Assembly (NCBI GenBank): GCA_963790715.1
Contig: CAWBPN010000018.1
Coordinates: 496,001 to 560,000 of the forward strand
Length of the DNA stretch: 64,000 nucleotides
Direction of reading: 5' to 3'
Source of the DNA: DCFW01 sp963790715
Lineage (GTDB): Bacteria; Bacteroidota; Bacteroidia; Bacteroidales; Bacteroidaceae
Shown here: positions 46,285 to 56,042 of the stretch, one piece after another
How positions within the stretch are numbered: the stretch's first letter is position 1
How the letters are laid out: every line of letters starts with the position of its first letter
Position numbers and translations under genes: made by a program
The notes under the pieces: generated by a model
Told to the model about the DNA's origin: nothing
The model's database searches: none
The model's input: the letters and a program-made list of their open reading frames with translations, nothing else

Positions 46285-46581
46285 TTAAGCCTTACCCATA
46301 ACTCCCGGCAGTGGTGGCACAATATCCGAACTATGTATTTGGATGTCCCCGAACTGCTCTTCATACTGTTTCATATTCTGTTGCAAAGCAAAAAACAGGC
46401 GTTTGGTTTGTTCCGGTGTCAATATAACTCTACTCTTTACTTCAGCCTTAGGTACGCCGGGCATCATACGGGCAAAATCAAGAACAAATTCCGAACTTGA
46501 ATGTGTGATTATTGAAAGATTTGCATAAGTTCCTTGAGCAATATCATCTTTCAATTCAATTTTGATCTGATTGTCTTCCAT
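46285..46581 (-). CDS. DUF3467 domain protein
   Basis: 98 residues, cytoplasmic, no known function. The DUF3467 pattern is visible: IELKDDIAQGTYANLSIITHSSSEFVLDFARMMPG, then KSRVILTPEQTKRLFFALQQN. In Bacteroidota this gene normally lies between rpoC and rpsL. Here it still precedes rpsL, but no rpoC is upstream, and it has its own promoter (-7 box 46620-46627). Confidence 0.85.
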   Translation of the reverse strand: MEDNQIKIELKDDIAQGTYANLSIITHSSSEFVLDFARMMPGVPKAEVKSRVILTPEQTKRLFFALQQNMKQYEEQFGDIQIHSSDIVPPLPGVMGKA

Positions 46582-46619
46582 TTATTTATGTTTTACTTTA
46601 TAATTCATTGATAACCGTA

Positions 46620-46627
46620 CAAAGATA
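46620..46627 (-). promoter_or_regulatory. Predicted -7 box for the DUF3467 gene
   Basis: Minus-strand TATCTTTG, a perfect TAnnTTTG, 38 bases before the start codon. Confidence 0.55.
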
Positions 46628-47133
46628 AGCATTTTCCGCAAATACACCTATATATAATATATAACATCTGGGATTTATGTCTCGATTAAATTTCCATTTA
46701 CTCTTTCATTTTATCGTCTTCTATTTACACCTTATATATGGGCTACAACCAGGGTGATATTTAGCCTGAATGGATTAATTATTTTAAAATTATAGAACAA
46801 CTTCGCGTCTCAGCTCTCTACGAGTTATTTTGTTACATTCTGTTCAGCTTTCAAAAAGTCCTTGTTTAGTACCGATTTCAGCTGATTAACTGAATAGATA
46901 CTATCAGTGATGTGAACCCAAAAAGTTGGATACAAAAAGTAATAAAAAGATAAATACAGGCATTATGAATGCATGAATAGGTAAATCATATTTTAAACAT
47001 AGTGGATGATTTACAGACTAAACCTTCAAGTCACAGTGGAGAATGATATATTTGACAAAAGCCTGAATAAAATATTTATACTTAGTTTAGGATAATTTTT
47101 AGTATTCATCAGTTGAAATAATAATATAATTTC
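46628..47133. other. 506-base non-coding gap
   Basis: No reading frame longer than a few dozen codons that resembles a protein. The only notable segment is TGTGAACCCAAAAAGTTGG at 46911-46929, which resembles the terminal repeat of some IS3-type elements; no transposase remnant is visible next to it. Confidence 0.45.
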
Positions 47134-47141
47134 TACCTTTG
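47134..47141 (+). promoter_or_regulatory. Predicted promoter of the outer-membrane barrel gene
   Basis: TACCTTTG (47134-47141) fits the -7 box, with TTG at 47113-47115, 18 bases upstream, as a -33 element. One of the few boxes here with both parts. Confidence 0.6.
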
Positions 47142-47165
47142 CATTAATCAACACAAAAAGTTAAT

Positions 47166-47804
47166 ATGAAAAAAGTTATCTTATCATTGATAGCAATCGC
47201 ATGTATTATATGTACGCCTGTACAAGCGCAATTGAAATTTGGCATAAGAGGTGGAGTTAACCTTTCAAACGGCAACCTCAATTCAATCACAAATTTAGAT
47301 ACTAAGAACTATACAGGTTATTTCTTAGGTCCGACACTTGAATTCACCATTCCATTTGTGGGATTAGGCGTAGACGGTTCTCTCCTTTTCAACCAAACCG
47401 GTGGGAAATACACATACACCACAACCAATGGAACGTTCAACGGCAATAAGTACCAACAATCTTTCGTAATTCCTCTTGATTTAAGGTATTCCATCGGCCT
47501 TGGAAGTTTGGCTAATATTTTCTTCACGGCCGGTCCGAGTTATACTTGGAATATAGGAGACAGAGATAATGCATTAGCCGTTGCAGGTCAAATTGTCAAT
47601 AGCAATTGGGAAAATCAAGAAGTTGCCATTAATTTAGGTGGAGGCATAAAGCTGGCAAAGCATCTTGAATTAGGTGTAAGATATTGTATGCCTGTTACTA
47701 AATCAGCTCAATATCAAATTCAGAACACTAACTCTACTGAGCTTCTTAATGATAAATCATACTACAATAAGACCTGGCAACTATCAGCAGCATATATCTT
47801 CTAA
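47166..47804 (+). CDS. Outer-membrane beta-barrel protein (PorT/OmpX-like fold)
   Basis: 212 residues. Signal peptide about 1-21 (ends TPVQAQ), then LKFGIRGGVNLSNGNL and alternating strands typical of the Bacteroidota outer_membrane_beta_barrel family (PF13568-like), ending with an aromatic strand WQLSAAYIF. Probably an eight-strand barrel. Function unknown. The priA start follows 7 bases after the stop, so the two are likely cotranscribed. Confidence 0.82.
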   Translation: MKKVILSLIAIACIICTPVQAQLKFGIRGGVNLSNGNLNSITNLDTKNYTGYFLGPTLEFTIPFVGLGVDGSLLFNQTGGKYTYTTTNGTFNGNKYQQSFVIPLDLRYSIGLGSLANIFFTAGPSYTWNIGDRDNALAVAGQIVNSNWENQEVAINLGGGIKLAKHLELGVRYCMPVTKSAQYQIQNTNSTELLNDKSYYNKTWQLSAAYIF

Positions 47805-47811
47805 AGGATAA

Positions 47812-50280
47812 ATGGGCAAATATGTAGATGTCATCTTACCGGTACCGATTAATGCAAGTTTCACTTACGCAACACGTAAAGATGATAAAGTTAGCGTAGG
47901 TGAACGAGTAATAGTTCCATTCGGGAAGAAAAAGATTTACACAGGCATCGTTTGGAGGATAAAAGATACTATGCCGGAAGATGTTGCAAACATTAAAGAA
48001 ATATATTCCATAGTAGACTCCACACCTATTATATACCAACAACAACATAAATTCTGGGAGTGGATGGCTTCGTATTATCTTTGTCCGCTAGGAGATATAT
48101 ACAAAGCAGCAATACCTTCAGGGATGAAGCTTGAAAGTGAAACGTACGTGACACTTTCCTCCGAATACAACGGAGGGCAACGGTTTTCGCCCAAAGAAGA
48201 GACAATATATAACAGCTTATCCGTCAACAGGGAGCAAACACTTTCGCAAATAGAAAAAGCTACCGGTGAAAAGTACATTCTAAATGCTGCAAAAACTCTA
48301 ATTAATAAAGGAGTTATAATAGTTCGTGAATCAGTACAAAGCAAATATCATCCGCTACTAAAAGCACAAATCTCATTCACAGAGAGTTATCAAACCGTCA
48401 GTTCAATAAAATCTCTCATTAACCAAGTACAACGCGGCCGTTCGGAGCAACAGTACAAATTGTTGATGACTTATCTCGACATGATACATTTCGACGATAA
48501 TAAGCCGCAAATCATTAGCATCGATAAAAAGGATTTGCTGGAAAAGACTTCTGCAAGCAGTGCCGTGATAAGTGCAATGATAAAAAAGGGGATATTCGAA
48601 ATATCATATCAACAACTAAACAGATTGTCTACCGGCGACAAGGAGCGACAAGCGCCTAACTCATTGAACGACAATCAACAAATCGCATTCGACTCAATAC
48701 ACGAAATATTCAACAAAAAAAATGTATGCCTGCTTAACGGCGTCACGTCAAGCGGGAAAACAGAAATTTATATACATCTGATAAAAGAGATGTTAGCCAA
48801 AGGCAAACAAGTTCTTTATCTGTTACCTGAAATAGCATTAACGACACAAATTACAAGCAGGTTACAGAGAATATTCGGCAATGATTTAGGCGTATATCAT
48901 TCTCGCTTCTCAGATGCCGAGCGTGTGGAGATTTGGCAAAAGCAACTAAGCACCAATCCATACAAAATAATCCTTGGCGTACGTTCATCAATATTTCTGC
49001 CATACAGCAATTTGGGATTAATTATCATTGATGAAGAGCATGAGAATTCATATAAGCAATATGATCCTTCGCCGCGTTACCACGCACGCGACAGCGCCAT
49101 CATGTTGGCGTCAATTTATAAAGCCAAGACTTTGTTGGGAACCGCTACACCGTCAATCGAAAGTTACAATAATGCTATGACTGGCAAATACGGTTATGTG
49201 GAACTCAATTCACGCTACCGTGACATTCAATTGCCACGCATAATACCTGTCGATATGAAAGAGCTACGCCACAAACGACGCAATATAGGTTCGTTCTCAC
49301 CTTTGTTGATAGAAGAAATGCGCAACGCTCTGAACAGAGACGAACAAATTATTCTTTTCCAAAACCGCCGTGGATATGCACCGATCGTTGAATGCCACGA
49401 ATGCGGTTGGATACCGAAATGCAAGAATTGCGATGTCTCGCTCACCTATCACAAAAGGCTCAACAAGTTGACGTGCCATTACTGCGGATACACCATGGAT
49501 GTTCCCACCGAATGCCCTTCGTGCCATAATCGGGATATACGCCCACGAGGCATGGGCACCGAGAAGATTGAAGACGAAGTGTCCTCTCTCTTTCCAGACA
49601 AAAAAGTTGTCCGCATGGATCTTGACACCACACGCACATCAAAAAATGCTTACAAAAAAATAATTAATAATTTCGAAGAGCTGAAGACTGACATTCTCAT
49701 CGGTACGCAAATGATTTCCAAAGGCCTTGATTTTGACAATGTAAGCGTAGTGGGAATACTTGATGCCGACTCGCTACTTAACTTCCCGGATTTCAGGGCA
49801 CACGAACGAGCATTCCAATTGATGTCGCAGGTTGCAGGTCGCGCCGGCAGAAAGGGGAAGCAAGGAATAGTAATATTACAAACGCGCACTCCGGACGATA
49901 CTATAATCAAACAAGTCATTGACAACAACTACTCAGGAATGTACAACCAACAGATAATAGAACGGAAGCTATTTCATTATCCACCGTTCCACCATATTAT
50001 ATATGTATATTTAAAACATCACGACGAACATGCATTAGACCATTCGGCACAAGTAATAGCGGGATGGTTGCGCAAATCTTTCGGCAACAGGATATTAGGA
50101 CCGGATAAACCGCCTATAGGAAGGATACAATCACTGTATATACGCCGAATAGTACTCAAAATAGAGACACATGCATCTATGCAACAAGCAGCAAATATTT
50201 TGCAGCAAATCAAGCAAAACATAGCAGCTGACAAGTCGTTCGGTTCGCTCTCAATGTATTTTGATGTAGATCCTCAATGA
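47812..50280 (+). CDS. priA: Primosomal replication restart helicase PriA
   Basis: DNA helicase of 822 residues that reloads replication at stalled forks. The N-terminal 3'-end-binding domain begins MGKYVDVILPVPINASFTYAT. Helicase Walker A is GVTSSGKTE (about 310-318), and the DEEH box is at 407-410 (IIDEEHENSYKQ). The zinc-binding insert has Cys pairs in VECHECGWIPKCKNCDVSLTYH and LTCHYCGYTMDVPTECPSCH. The motif IGTQMISKGLDFDNVSVVG (motif V) is followed by QVAGRAGRKGKQG (motif VI). Complete. Confidence 0.96.
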   Translation: MGKYVDVILPVPINASFTYATRKDDKVSVGERVIVPFGKKKIYTGIVWRIKDTMPEDVANIKEIYSIVDSTPIIYQQQHKFWEWMASYYLCPLGDIYKAAIPSGMKLESETYVTLSSEYNGGQRFSPKEETIYNSLSVNREQTLSQIEKATGEKYILNAAKTLINKGVIIVRESVQSKYHPLLKAQISFTESYQTVSSIKSLINQVQRGRSEQQYKLLMTYLDMIHFDDNKPQIISIDKKDLLEKTSASSAVISAMIKKGIFEISYQQLNRLSTGDKERQAPNSLNDNQQIAFDSIHEIFNKKNVCLLNGVTSSGKTEIYIHLIKEMLAKGKQVLYLLPEIALTTQITSRLQRIFGNDLGVYHSRFSDAERVEIWQKQLSTNPYKIILGVRSSIFLPYSNLGLIIIDEEHENSYKQYDPSPRYHARDSAIMLASIYKAKTLLGTATPSIESYNNAMTGKYGYVELNSRYRDIQLPRIIPVDMKELRHKRRNIGSFSPLLIEEMRNALNRDEQIILFQNRRGYAPIVECHECGWIPKCKNCDVSLTYHKRLNKLTCHYCGYTMDVPTECPSCHNRDIRPRGMGTEKIEDEVSSLFPDKKVVRMDLDTTRTSKNAYKKIINNFEELKTDILIGTQMISKGLDFDNVSVVGILDADSLLNFPDFRAHERAFQLMSQVAGRAGRKGKQGIVILQTRTPDDTIIKQVIDNNYSGMYNQQIIERKLFHYPPFHHIIYVYLKHHDEHALDHSAQVIAGWLRKSFGNRILGPDKPPIGRIQSLYIRRIVLKIETHASMQQAANILQQIKQNIAADKSFGSLSMYFDVDPQ

Positions 50281-50313
50281 AAATTATTTCATAATTTTAC
50301 TTAAACCGATGCA

Positions 50314-50321
50314 TATATTTG
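50314..50321 (+). promoter_or_regulatory. Predicted -7 box for the PAS kinase gene
   Basis: TATATTTG fits TAnnTTTG, 56 bases before the start codon. Confidence 0.5.
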
Positions 50322-50376
50322 CAGTTATTCAAATAAATCTGAATACATTTATATAAGATTTGATTATTATAAGGAA

Positions 50377-51975
50377 ATGGAAAATATTTTTATTCTATTA
50401 TTCATAATTAGCATTACCATTGCCGGTGTGGAATATGTATATTTCTTTAAAAAATCCAATAAAGAAAGTGAAGCCGAAAAAATACTACGACACGAGGCGG
50501 AAGAATATACAGAATTTGTAAAAATCAGCAAATGCTTGCTGAATATTATACCCGACACAATTATAGTAATCAACCGCGACCTACGTGTAGAGCTTGTACT
50601 CAACCCCTCAAGCAACAATCCGTTAGCTCCGGACAAATCAATAATCGGTAAAAAGACTACCGATTTTTATATAAACCTCATCACCGACCAATTAAACATT
50701 GCCATTCACGACGCTTTTAAAACAAAAGAATTGATGACGTTCAATTACACATACCGCGAAGGAGGAAATGCATATTATTTTAAAATGACGATAAAGGCAC
50801 TCTCGGAGTCAAAAGTATGTTGCCTCGTTCATGATTTTACGGCCTCACGCCTCAGTCAGCTGCAACTTATGGATGCGCAAAACGAGCTTGAACATTTGAA
50901 TCATAGGCTATGGTTGGTTCTTAACACAGCAAGTGTGATACCATGGGAAGTGAACTTTGCAACAAAACAAATCACATTCGATGATCAGGCTATAAAATTA
51001 GCAGACATATTCAAAATTGCAATCAAAGAAGAATTGTTCGCTTACATACAAGATATCAGGCAATTAATAAAAGACAATTTAAACAAAAAGATTTTATCTA
51101 AAGACATTCATATTAATGTAGGCAACGAAGTGCAATGGTTTAACCTTAAATGTATTATTGACAAACGTGATGAATTCGACAACCCAATAAACATAATAGG
51201 AGCAGCAGTAAATATTGAGAATCAGCGACAAATAGAAAACAACCTGAAAAAAGCGAAAGATATTGCTGAGAAATCTAACCGAATGAAATCAACATTTCTT
51301 GCCAACATGAGCCATGAAATCAGAACGCCATTAAATGCTATTGTAGGATTCTCCGGTATATTGTCACAGGAAGAGAACTTATCAAAAGAAGAAAGAGAAG
51401 AATTTTCCAAAGTTATAAATGACAACAATGACTTGTTGCTTCATTTAATTAATGACATTTTAGACTTAGCCAAGATAGATGCCAACACACTCGAATTTAT
51501 ATATCACAAGGAAGATATTACGGAGATTATGAAAAGCATAATAGCAACCACAAAATTGAGAATGACCGGCAGCCAGGTGAAATTAATTGTTGATGAAATG
51601 CCGGAAATGTGCGTAACATATACTGACAAAAACAGGCTTAAACAGGTAATAAACAATTACTTGAACAATGCTATCAAATTCACGTCCGAAGGCTCTATTT
51701 CATTAGGTTACAAATATTGTGACAAAGAATTATATTTCTATGTTAAAGATACCGGCACCGGTATTCCTATAGATAAACAATCTAAAATATTCGAACGTTT
51801 CGTAAAACTAAACAGTTTTAAGCAAGGAACAGGTTTGGGATTATCCATTTGTCAAACAATTGTTGAAAAACTTGGAGGGAAAGTAGGTGTTATTTCAGAA
51901 CAGGATAAGGGATCAACATTCTGGTTTACAATTCCTGTTATTAAAGAAAACCCTCAAATATGCAATCCATTATAG
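50377..51975 (+). CDS. Membrane-anchored PAS-domain sensor histidine kinase (orphan)
   Basis: 532 residues. A single N-terminal membrane helix (about 4-22), a PAS-like domain at about 55-160 (LNIIPDTIIVINRDLRVELVL...), a second less clear PAS-like segment at about 180-290, then HisKA with FLANMSHEIRTPLNAIVGFSG (His313) and HATPase with NNYLNNAIKFTSEG, KDTGTGIPID and GTGLGLSICQTIVEKLGG. There is no receiver domain and no response regulator beside it, so its partner is elsewhere. With no periplasmic domain, it probably senses a cytoplasmic or membrane cue. Confidence 0.9.
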   Translation: MENIFILLFIISITIAGVEYVYFFKKSNKESEAEKILRHEAEEYTEFVKISKCLLNIIPDTIIVINRDLRVELVLNPSSNNPLAPDKSIIGKKTTDFYINLITDQLNIAIHDAFKTKELMTFNYTYREGGNAYYFKMTIKALSESKVCCLVHDFTASRLSQLQLMDAQNELEHLNHRLWLVLNTASVIPWEVNFATKQITFDDQAIKLADIFKIAIKEELFAYIQDIRQLIKDNLNKKILSKDIHINVGNEVQWFNLKCIIDKRDEFDNPINIIGAAVNIENQRQIENNLKKAKDIAEKSNRMKSTFLANMSHEIRTPLNAIVGFSGILSQEENLSKEEREEFSKVINDNNDLLLHLINDILDLAKIDANTLEFIYHKEDITEIMKSIIATTKLRMTGSQVKLIVDEMPEMCVTYTDKNRLKQVINNYLNNAIKFTSEGSISLGYKYCDKELYFYVKDTGTGIPIDKQSKIFERFVKLNSFKQGTGLGLSICQTIVEKLGGKVGVISEQDKGSTFWFTIPVIKENPQICNPL

Positions 51976-51990
51976 TATTTTTTGCATAGC

Positions 51991-52018
51991 AAATTTTGTT
52001 TTTCGAAACAAATTTATT
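51991..52018 (+). terminator. Possible terminator with TTCG loop after the PAS kinase
   Basis: AAATTTTGTTT (51991-52001) pairs with AAACAAATTT (52006-52015) with one bulged T and loop TTCG, followed by ATTTT. AT-rich, so weak; it lies just before the ROK gene. Confidence 0.5.
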
Positions 52019-52059
52019 TTCTTTGTAGGTATAAGAGAACCAATAATAATTAATTAGCA

Positions 52060-53268
52060 ATGAAACAACAATTTCTTAAAGAATTGGAAATAGGTTCAAA
52101 AAATGCTATTCTCAAGAAGCAAATCATTGAATACTATATTAACAACGGTAGTTTCACTATTACAGATTTAGCCAAAGAAATGGATTTAAGCGTACCGACA
52201 GTTACCAAGCTAGTTCTAGAAATGAGCGACGACGGATTCATTAATGATTTAGGGAAATTGGAAACCGCAGGCGGAAGACCACCTATTTTATATGGATTAA
52301 ATCCAGACTCTGGATACTTTATAGGTATAGACACAAAACATAATTCAATTGATATCGGCGTTATTAATTTAAAGGGTGATATGGTTGAGATGAAAAGAGG
52401 CATTCCTTATCAAGATAGAAATTCTATGGAATCTCTCAACGAATTATGTCAATTAATAGTTAACTTCATAAACGGACTAAAAATCAATAAAGAAAAGATT
52501 CTTAATATCAACATAAACATATCCGGCAGAGTTAATCCCGAATCCGGCTATAGTTACAGTTCTTTCAATTTTGAAGAACGTCCGCTTACCGAGGTATTGA
52601 CTGAAAAAATCGGTTATAATGTTTGTATCGACAATGATACCCGCGCTATGACATACGGTGAATATATACAAGGAGCCGTAAAAGGAGAAAAGGACATTAT
52701 CTTCGTAAACATCAGTTGGGGACTGGCCATCGGTATCATCATCGATGGTAGGATTTATTCGGGAAAGTCGGGATTTGCCGGTGAATTCGGGCATATCAAC
52801 GCTGTTGATAATAACATCATCTGCCATTGCGGTAAAAAGGGTTGCCTTGAAACTGAAGCTTCAGGCCTGGCGTTGTATCGCATATTAATGGAACGCATCA
52901 ACGACGGAGAAAACTCATTATTGTCGGAACGCGTAAAAGCTGGTGAGCAACTTACACTTGACGACATTATCAATGCAATTATCAAAGATGAGGATATGTT
53001 GTGTATTGAAATAATAGAAGAAATAGGTCAAACCCTAGGCAAACATATCGCCGGATTAATTAATATATTTAACCCGGCGCTAGTAATCATCGGTGGTGAA
53101 TTATCACTCACCGGCGACTATATTACTCAACCCATTCGTACAGCCATTCACAAATACTCGCTGAACTTAGTCAGTAAAGATTCAGCTATTGTCACATCAA
53201 AACTTAAAGACAAAGCCGGAGTAATCGGTGCCTGCATGATGGCAAGAAGTAAAATGTTTAATGTATAA
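52060..53268 (+). CDS. ROK-family transcriptional regulator (NagC-like)
   Basis: 402 residues. N-terminal winged helix-turn-helix at about 25-75 (ITDLAKEMDLSVPTVTKLV, then ETAGGRPPILYGLN). ROK sugar-kinase-like domain begins GIDTKHNSIDIGVINLKG, and the zinc-binding loop is CHCGKKGCLETEASG. ROK regulators of this shape (NagC, Mlc, XylR) respond to sugars or sugar phosphates. The gene abuts the convergent nagB gene with no bases between, suggesting control of amino-sugar genes. Whether it keeps kinase activity cannot be said. Confidence 0.9.
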   Translation: MKQQFLKELEIGSKNAILKKQIIEYYINNGSFTITDLAKEMDLSVPTVTKLVLEMSDDGFINDLGKLETAGGRPPILYGLNPDSGYFIGIDTKHNSIDIGVINLKGDMVEMKRGIPYQDRNSMESLNELCQLIVNFINGLKINKEKILNININISGRVNPESGYSYSSFNFEERPLTEVLTEKIGYNVCIDNDTRAMTYGEYIQGAVKGEKDIIFVNISWGLAIGIIIDGRIYSGKSGFAGEFGHINAVDNNIICHCGKKGCLETEASGLALYRILMERINDGENSLLSERVKAGEQLTLDDIINAIIKDEDMLCIEIIEEIGQTLGKHIAGLINIFNPALVIIGGELSLTGDYITQPIRTAIHKYSLNLVSKDSAIVTSKLKDKAGVIGACMMARSKMFNV

Positions 53269-54060
53269 TCAGAGATTATCTTTCTCCATGTCCTTGAAGT
53301 ATCTGTAAGTAGATACTCTCAACTCCTGAGCTGCGGCGTCGTCACATACGATGATTCCCGAAGGATGAACCTGCAAGGCAGAAAGTGTCCACTGTTGACT
53401 GTAGCCACCTTCTATTCCATGACGCAATGCACGAGCTTTCTTTATGCCAGTTGCCAATATCATCACCGTCTGTGAAGACATTACAGTACCTACACCTACG
53501 GTTAACGCTTTCTTCGGTACTCTGCTTATATCATAATCGAAGAAACGAGAATTTACCTCTATCGTATCCGTTGTCAACGTCTTCTGGCGTGTGCGTGATT
53601 GCAACGATGAATACGGTTCGTTAAAGGCTATATGGCCGTCCTCACCTACTCCACCCATAAAAATGTCTATGCCACCATCGTTCTTTATGCTTTGCTCATA
53701 TTGTTCACACTCTGCTTCTAAATCAGGTGCATTGCCATTTAATATATGAACATTTTCCTTATCAATGTCAATATACTTAAAGAAGTTGTTCCACATAAAC
53801 GAATGGTAACTTTGAGGATGGTCTTCAGGGAGTCCGACATACTCATCCATATTATACGTAATCACCTGCTTAAAAGACACTTTACCCTCATTATGCAAAA
53901 GTATCAACTCCTTATAGGTTTCCAACGGGGTTGAGCCCGTCGGTAAACCTAATATGAAGTGTTTTGCTCCTCCCTGTATTTTCTCATTTATACGTTCTAC
54001 TATATAATTCGCAGCCCAACGTGCTACTTCTTTAGCATTATTTTCTATCAATACTCTCAT
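53269..54060 (-). CDS. nagB: Glucosamine-6-phosphate deaminase
   Basis: Cytoplasmic enzyme of 263 residues that converts GlcN-6-P to Fru-6-P and ammonia. All catalytic parts are present: substrate loop GLPTGSTPLETYKEL, ring-opening base Asp in TYNMDEYVGLP, and the triad in GVGEDGHIAFNEP (Asp-Gly-His and Glu). The end TVGVGTVMSSQTVMILATGIKKA matches hexameric NagB. Last gene of the amino-sugar operon, 26 bases after the fusion gene; compare the altered NagB domain there. Confidence 0.96.
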   Translation of the reverse strand: MRVLIENNAKEVARWAANYIVERINEKIQGGAKHFILGLPTGSTPLETYKELILLHNEGKVSFKQVITYNMDEYVGLPEDHPQSYHSFMWNNFFKYIDIDKENVHILNGNAPDLEAECEQYEQSIKNDGGIDIFMGGVGEDGHIAFNEPYSSLQSRTRQKTLTTDTIEVNSRFFDYDISRVPKKALTVGVGTVMSSQTVMILATGIKKARALRHGIEGGYSQQWTLSALQVHPSGIIVCDDAAAQELRVSTYRYFKDMEKDNL

Positions 54061-54086
54061 TATCTTGTCTCCTCATTTTTATATAA

Positions 54087-56015
54087 TCAGAACAATTCTA
54101 CAAACACTTCTATTGCTTGATATTCCGCCATGCCGAGTTTATCATATTCCTCTGCCGTGTGACGGTTGCGTTCTTCGGCACGTTGCCAGAATTCACGTGT
54201 ATCCTTACCCGGAAATGGCATATTATCTTTCTGTGATAAATGGCGAAATATTGCCTGGCGCTTCATTGTAACCTCACCCGGACTCAACGGTACTGCCATA
54301 TCTACCATTCCTAAATCCCACTCTTGCCATGCTCCACGATAAAGCCACATGTGGCACGGTTTAAACCATTCGTCATCTTTTATACGGTCAAGTGCCGTCA
54401 AGACAGCCTCCATACAAGTACGGTGAGTTCCGTGAGGGTCGGATAAATCGCCTGCAGCATATATCTGGTCGGGCTTAATCTTACGCAACATATCTACTAT
54501 AATATCTATATCTGCTGATGACAGCGGGTTCTTCTTTATTCCACCGCTCTCATAGAAAGGCAAATTCAAAAAGTGCACATTCGTCTTGTCATTCAATCCG
54601 AACGAACGGTCGGCTGCACGTGCCTCTGCCCTGCGTATTGCAGACTTTATATCCAACAGTTTTCTTGGTTCGGGACTTCCGGGATGTTTGCTCTCAATGA
54701 TTTTCTCCACTTCGTCATAACGATCAGTCAAACCTATTTGACGGGCTGTATCCAGATTCTGTAACACTACATCATCATGAACAGCTGCATTTCCAGACGT
54801 TTCATAACAAACATGTACATCATGCCCCTGCTGCACCAGACGAATGAATGTTCCTCCCATGGATATTACATCATCATCGGGATGTGGGGAGAATATCATT
54901 ATCTTTTTCGGAAATGGCTTTGAAGATACCGGGCGCGTTGTGTCATCTGCATTCGGTTTGCCACCCGGCCAGCCGGTAATGGTGTGTTGAAGGTCGTTAA
55001 ACACATCTATATTTATCTTATCATAAGGGCCGGCTTCTTCTATCAACTCCGATAGAGAGTGTTCGGCATAGTCTTTATATGTCAGCTTCAATATCGGTTT
55101 CTTCACTTCACGGCATAGCCATACGACAGCACGGCGGATAAACTTCGGCGTCCATTGGCATGAACCTACTTGCCACGGTGTATTTACTCGTGTCAATTGT
55201 TCTGCTGCATCTTCATCAACAACCACCTCAATGTTAGGATGGTTCTGCAAATATGATGCAGGTACCTGGGGCGTAACTTCTCCTTCCACTATCTGGTGAA
55301 TAACTTCGGATTTATACTCACTCCAGGCCATCAATATTATCCTTCCGGCTCTCATTACCGTTTCCAAACCCATTGTTATGGCCATCTTCGGAGTTTCTTC
55401 CATGCTTGTAAACGCGTCGGATTGTACCTCACGCGAATCATAAGACAACTGCACAAGACGTGTCTCTGAATGTTCATACGAGCCTGCCTCATTAAAACCG
55501 ATTTGTCCTTGAACACCTACACCCATTATCATCAAATCAACTCTGGCTGCCTTTTCATAAGATTCACAATAAGCCGATATTTTATTCATCGGTATTGTGC
55601 CGTCAGGAATATGTATATTTTCCGGTTTGATGTCTATATGATTCAAGAACTCTTCATGTATACGATAATTACGGCTTTGTTCCTCTGTTACGGTTATAGG
55701 GTAAAACTCATCCAGGCTGTATACTTCAACATTAGCAAAGCTGATCTCTCCGTTTTTATAACGGCGTACCAATTCACGGTATAACCCCACTGGCGTTCTT
55801 CCGGTTGTTAAACCCAAAGAAAACAACTTCCCTTTGTTCTTTTGTTCATACGATTTTATCGACTTTATGATTTCGTCCGCTACATATTGCACTGCCCTGG
55901 CTTCATTCTCATATATATGAGTATTTACCTTTTCAAAACGATGTAATATGTCGTAAGGCGCTGAACCTGATATTAATCCTCCGTCTTTCGGAAGTGAGTA
56001 TTTACTGCTTATCAT
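54087..56015 (-). CDS. NagB-like domain fused to PIG-L/LmbE-type deacetylase domain
   Basis: 642 residues. The N-terminal half (about 1-280) is a NagB-like domain: LGLTTGRTPVGLYRELVRR, YSLDEFYP (Asp102, ring-opening base kept). In the active loop GVGVQGQIGFNE the catalytic Asp and His of NagB (E. coli Asp141 and His143) are Gln169 and Gln171, while the Glu148 counterpart is kept (Glu176), so deaminase activity is doubtful. The C-terminal half is a PIG-L (LmbE-like) domain with metal motif SPHPDDDV (His378, Asp381) and DPHGTH (His528, His531). PIG-L enzymes deacetylate GlcNAc derivatives. Database entries of Bacteroides call such proteins putative NagB-like proteins. It may act as the GlcNAc deacetylase here, since no nagA is in the window. 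Confidence 0.88.
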   Translation of the reverse strand: MISSKYSLPKDGGLISGSAPYDILHRFEKVNTHIYENEARAVQYVADEIIKSIKSYEQKNKGKLFSLGLTTGRTPVGLYRELVRRYKNGEISFANVEVYSLDEFYPITVTEEQSRNYRIHEEFLNHIDIKPENIHIPDGTIPMNKISAYCESYEKAARVDLMIMGVGVQGQIGFNEAGSYEHSETRLVQLSYDSREVQSDAFTSMEETPKMAITMGLETVMRAGRIILMAWSEYKSEVIHQIVEGEVTPQVPASYLQNHPNIEVVVDEDAAEQLTRVNTPWQVGSCQWTPKFIRRAVVWLCREVKKPILKLTYKDYAEHSLSELIEEAGPYDKINIDVFNDLQHTITGWPGGKPNADDTTRPVSSKPFPKKIMIFSPHPDDDVISMGGTFIRLVQQGHDVHVCYETSGNAAVHDDVVLQNLDTARQIGLTDRYDEVEKIIESKHPGSPEPRKLLDIKSAIRRAEARAADRSFGLNDKTNVHFLNLPFYESGGIKKNPLSSADIDIIVDMLRKIKPDQIYAAGDLSDPHGTHRTCMEAVLTALDRIKDDEWFKPCHMWLYRGAWQEWDLGMVDMAVPLSPGEVTMKRQAIFRHLSQKDNMPFPGKDTREFWQRAEERNRHTAEEYDKLGMAEYQAIEVFVELF

Positions 56016-56042
56016 TGCTTTATATTTTAAATTACTGTTTTA

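Noticed and set aside
46911..46933. Intact insertion sequence
   Set aside because: Only one possible end is seen; there is no transposase and no matching opposite repeat in the gap.
53269..54060. nagB as a second pseudogene or duplicated copy of the fused NagB-like domain
   Set aside because: It has all catalytic residues (DGH triad, Asp in NMDEY) and normal length.
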